Shown here piece by piece: positions 41,915 to 42,140 of a stretch of DNA of 42,140 bases (its first letter is position 1; the number at the start of each line of letters is the position of its first letter). Source of the DNA: Alphaproteobacteria bacterium (GTDB lineage Bacteria > Pseudomonadota > Alphaproteobacteria > GCA-2731375); NCBI GenBank assembly GCA_016776605.1, contig JADHTB010000030.1:1-42140 (forward strand), given 5' to 3'. The translations under genes and the position numbers were made by a program. The notes beneath the pieces are model-generated. The model was given only the letters and a program-made list of their open reading frames with translations. It was not told the DNA's origin and searched no databases.

Positions 41915-42140
41915 CGCGCGGCACTCATGGTGACGCGCTGTCCCGCAATGTACAAGGCCGGTCAGGAGTGATCCTGATGGGTATTTGCTGCGCGGTTTAG
42001 ATTTGCTCTTTGACATTGTGATTTTCGGAAGAGAAGCGTGGGCGGCGGTGTTTTTTAGGACCGGTGCCTTACGCAAGGCTTTGCCTTGATTTTTCTGATG
42101 CTTGATTGGTCCGCGGATTTATCCGTGGTTTAGTCTTTCG
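41914..42140 (+). other. 5' leader of a probable rRNA operon (continues beyond the window)
   Basis: The region has no convincing gene and carries rRNA-leader signals. TCAGGA-GTGA-TCCTGA (41962-41977) is a boxB-like hairpin and TGCTCTTTGACA (42004-42015) is a boxA. The following GGAAGAGAAGCGTGGGCGGC resembles sequence found just before 16S genes in Alphaproteobacteria. Near the edge CCGCGGAT/ATCCGTGG (42111-42128) could form a further stem of the processing region. 16S rRNA itself is not in the window. Confidence 0.6.
42004..42015 (+). promoter_or_regulatory. boxA rRNA antitermination site
   Basis: TGCTCTTTGACA closely matches the proteobacterial rRNA boxA (TGCTCTTTAACA in E. coli). NusB/S10 bind this RNA to allow antitermination through rRNA operons. 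It follows the boxB-like hairpin by about 26 bases and the predicted start by about 90. Confidence 0.7.

Noticed and set aside
41843..42076. 77-codon minus-strand frame at the right edge
   Set aside because: Antisense to the rRNA promoter, boxB-like hairpin and boxA; no ribosome-binding site or family resemblance.
1..42140. tRNA genes, CRISPR arrays, transposases, prophage or toxin-antitoxin genes
   Set aside because: Looked for in the intergenic stretches and among the proteins; no T-loop pattern in a cloverleaf context, no regular spaced repeats and no such protein families were recognised.

Overview
The window looks like a chromosomal segment of a moderately GC-rich alphaproteobacterium, plausibly of the Rhodospirillales or a related lineage. 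The signs are a DUF2336 protein, an ETF-beta lysine methyltransferase homologue of the bacterial METTL20 type, a large AsmA/YhdP-like protein, an MlaC homologue, palindromic repeats ending in TAGAGC, and an rRNA-operon leader with an alphaproteobacterial-type boxA (TGCTCTTTGACA) at the right edge. No phage genes, transposase, CRISPR array or tRNA were found. Species-level placement is not possible from this sequence alone.

Layout. 1-3.4 kb (minus strand): secreted Sel1-repeat protein, moaA and a DUF2336 protein. 3.6-6.3 kb (plus): a small unknown protein, then a consensus FNR-family box whose spacing fits an activated promoter. This promoter points into a ~200-nt gene-free stretch with three adjacent hairpins, the last resembling a terminator, and is a candidate small RNA. 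An iron-type alcohol dehydrogenase and a Sir2 deacylase follow. 6.3-23 kb: a dense acyl-CoA catabolic neighbourhood of short, often divergent transcription units. These hold a GST, a CoA ligase, a LysE exporter, a GMC oxidoreductase, an LLM-class oxidoreductase, CaiB/BaiF CoA-transferases, a FlK-type thioesterase, a thiolase, an acyl-CoA dehydrogenase, a P450 with its own [3Fe-4S] ferredoxin, an SDR and an EamA transporter.

22.2-31.3 kb (plus): a probable seven-gene operon holding a third CaiB/BaiF transferase, an amidase, the ETF-beta methyltransferase homologue, a TrpB2-like enzyme, and both methylcrotonyl-CoA carboxylase subunits flanking a methylglutaconyl-CoA-hydratase-like enzyme. HMG-CoA lyase lies 1.3 kb downstream on the other strand. 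Together these cover the end of leucine/isovalerate breakdown; isovaleryl-CoA dehydrogenase is not recognised as such here. 31.4-41.8 kb: envelope and housekeeping genes (mlaC-like, a 72-aa mini flagellar-rod-like protein, a phosphofructokinase with pyrophosphate-type residues, an AsmA/YhdP-like protein, tyrS, anmK, a patatin-like lipase). The last ~260 bases hold a strong promoter and leader probably belonging to an rRNA operon outside the window.

The most unusual items are the FNR-box-driven candidate small RNA with C-rich loops (about 4.0-4.3 kb), the palindromic elements that occupy three convergent gene junctions and supply stop codons to two neighbours, the ETF-beta methyltransferase homologue inside a leucine-catabolism operon, and the mini rod-like protein. 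Functions are inferred from motifs and context by reading; no database search was run.
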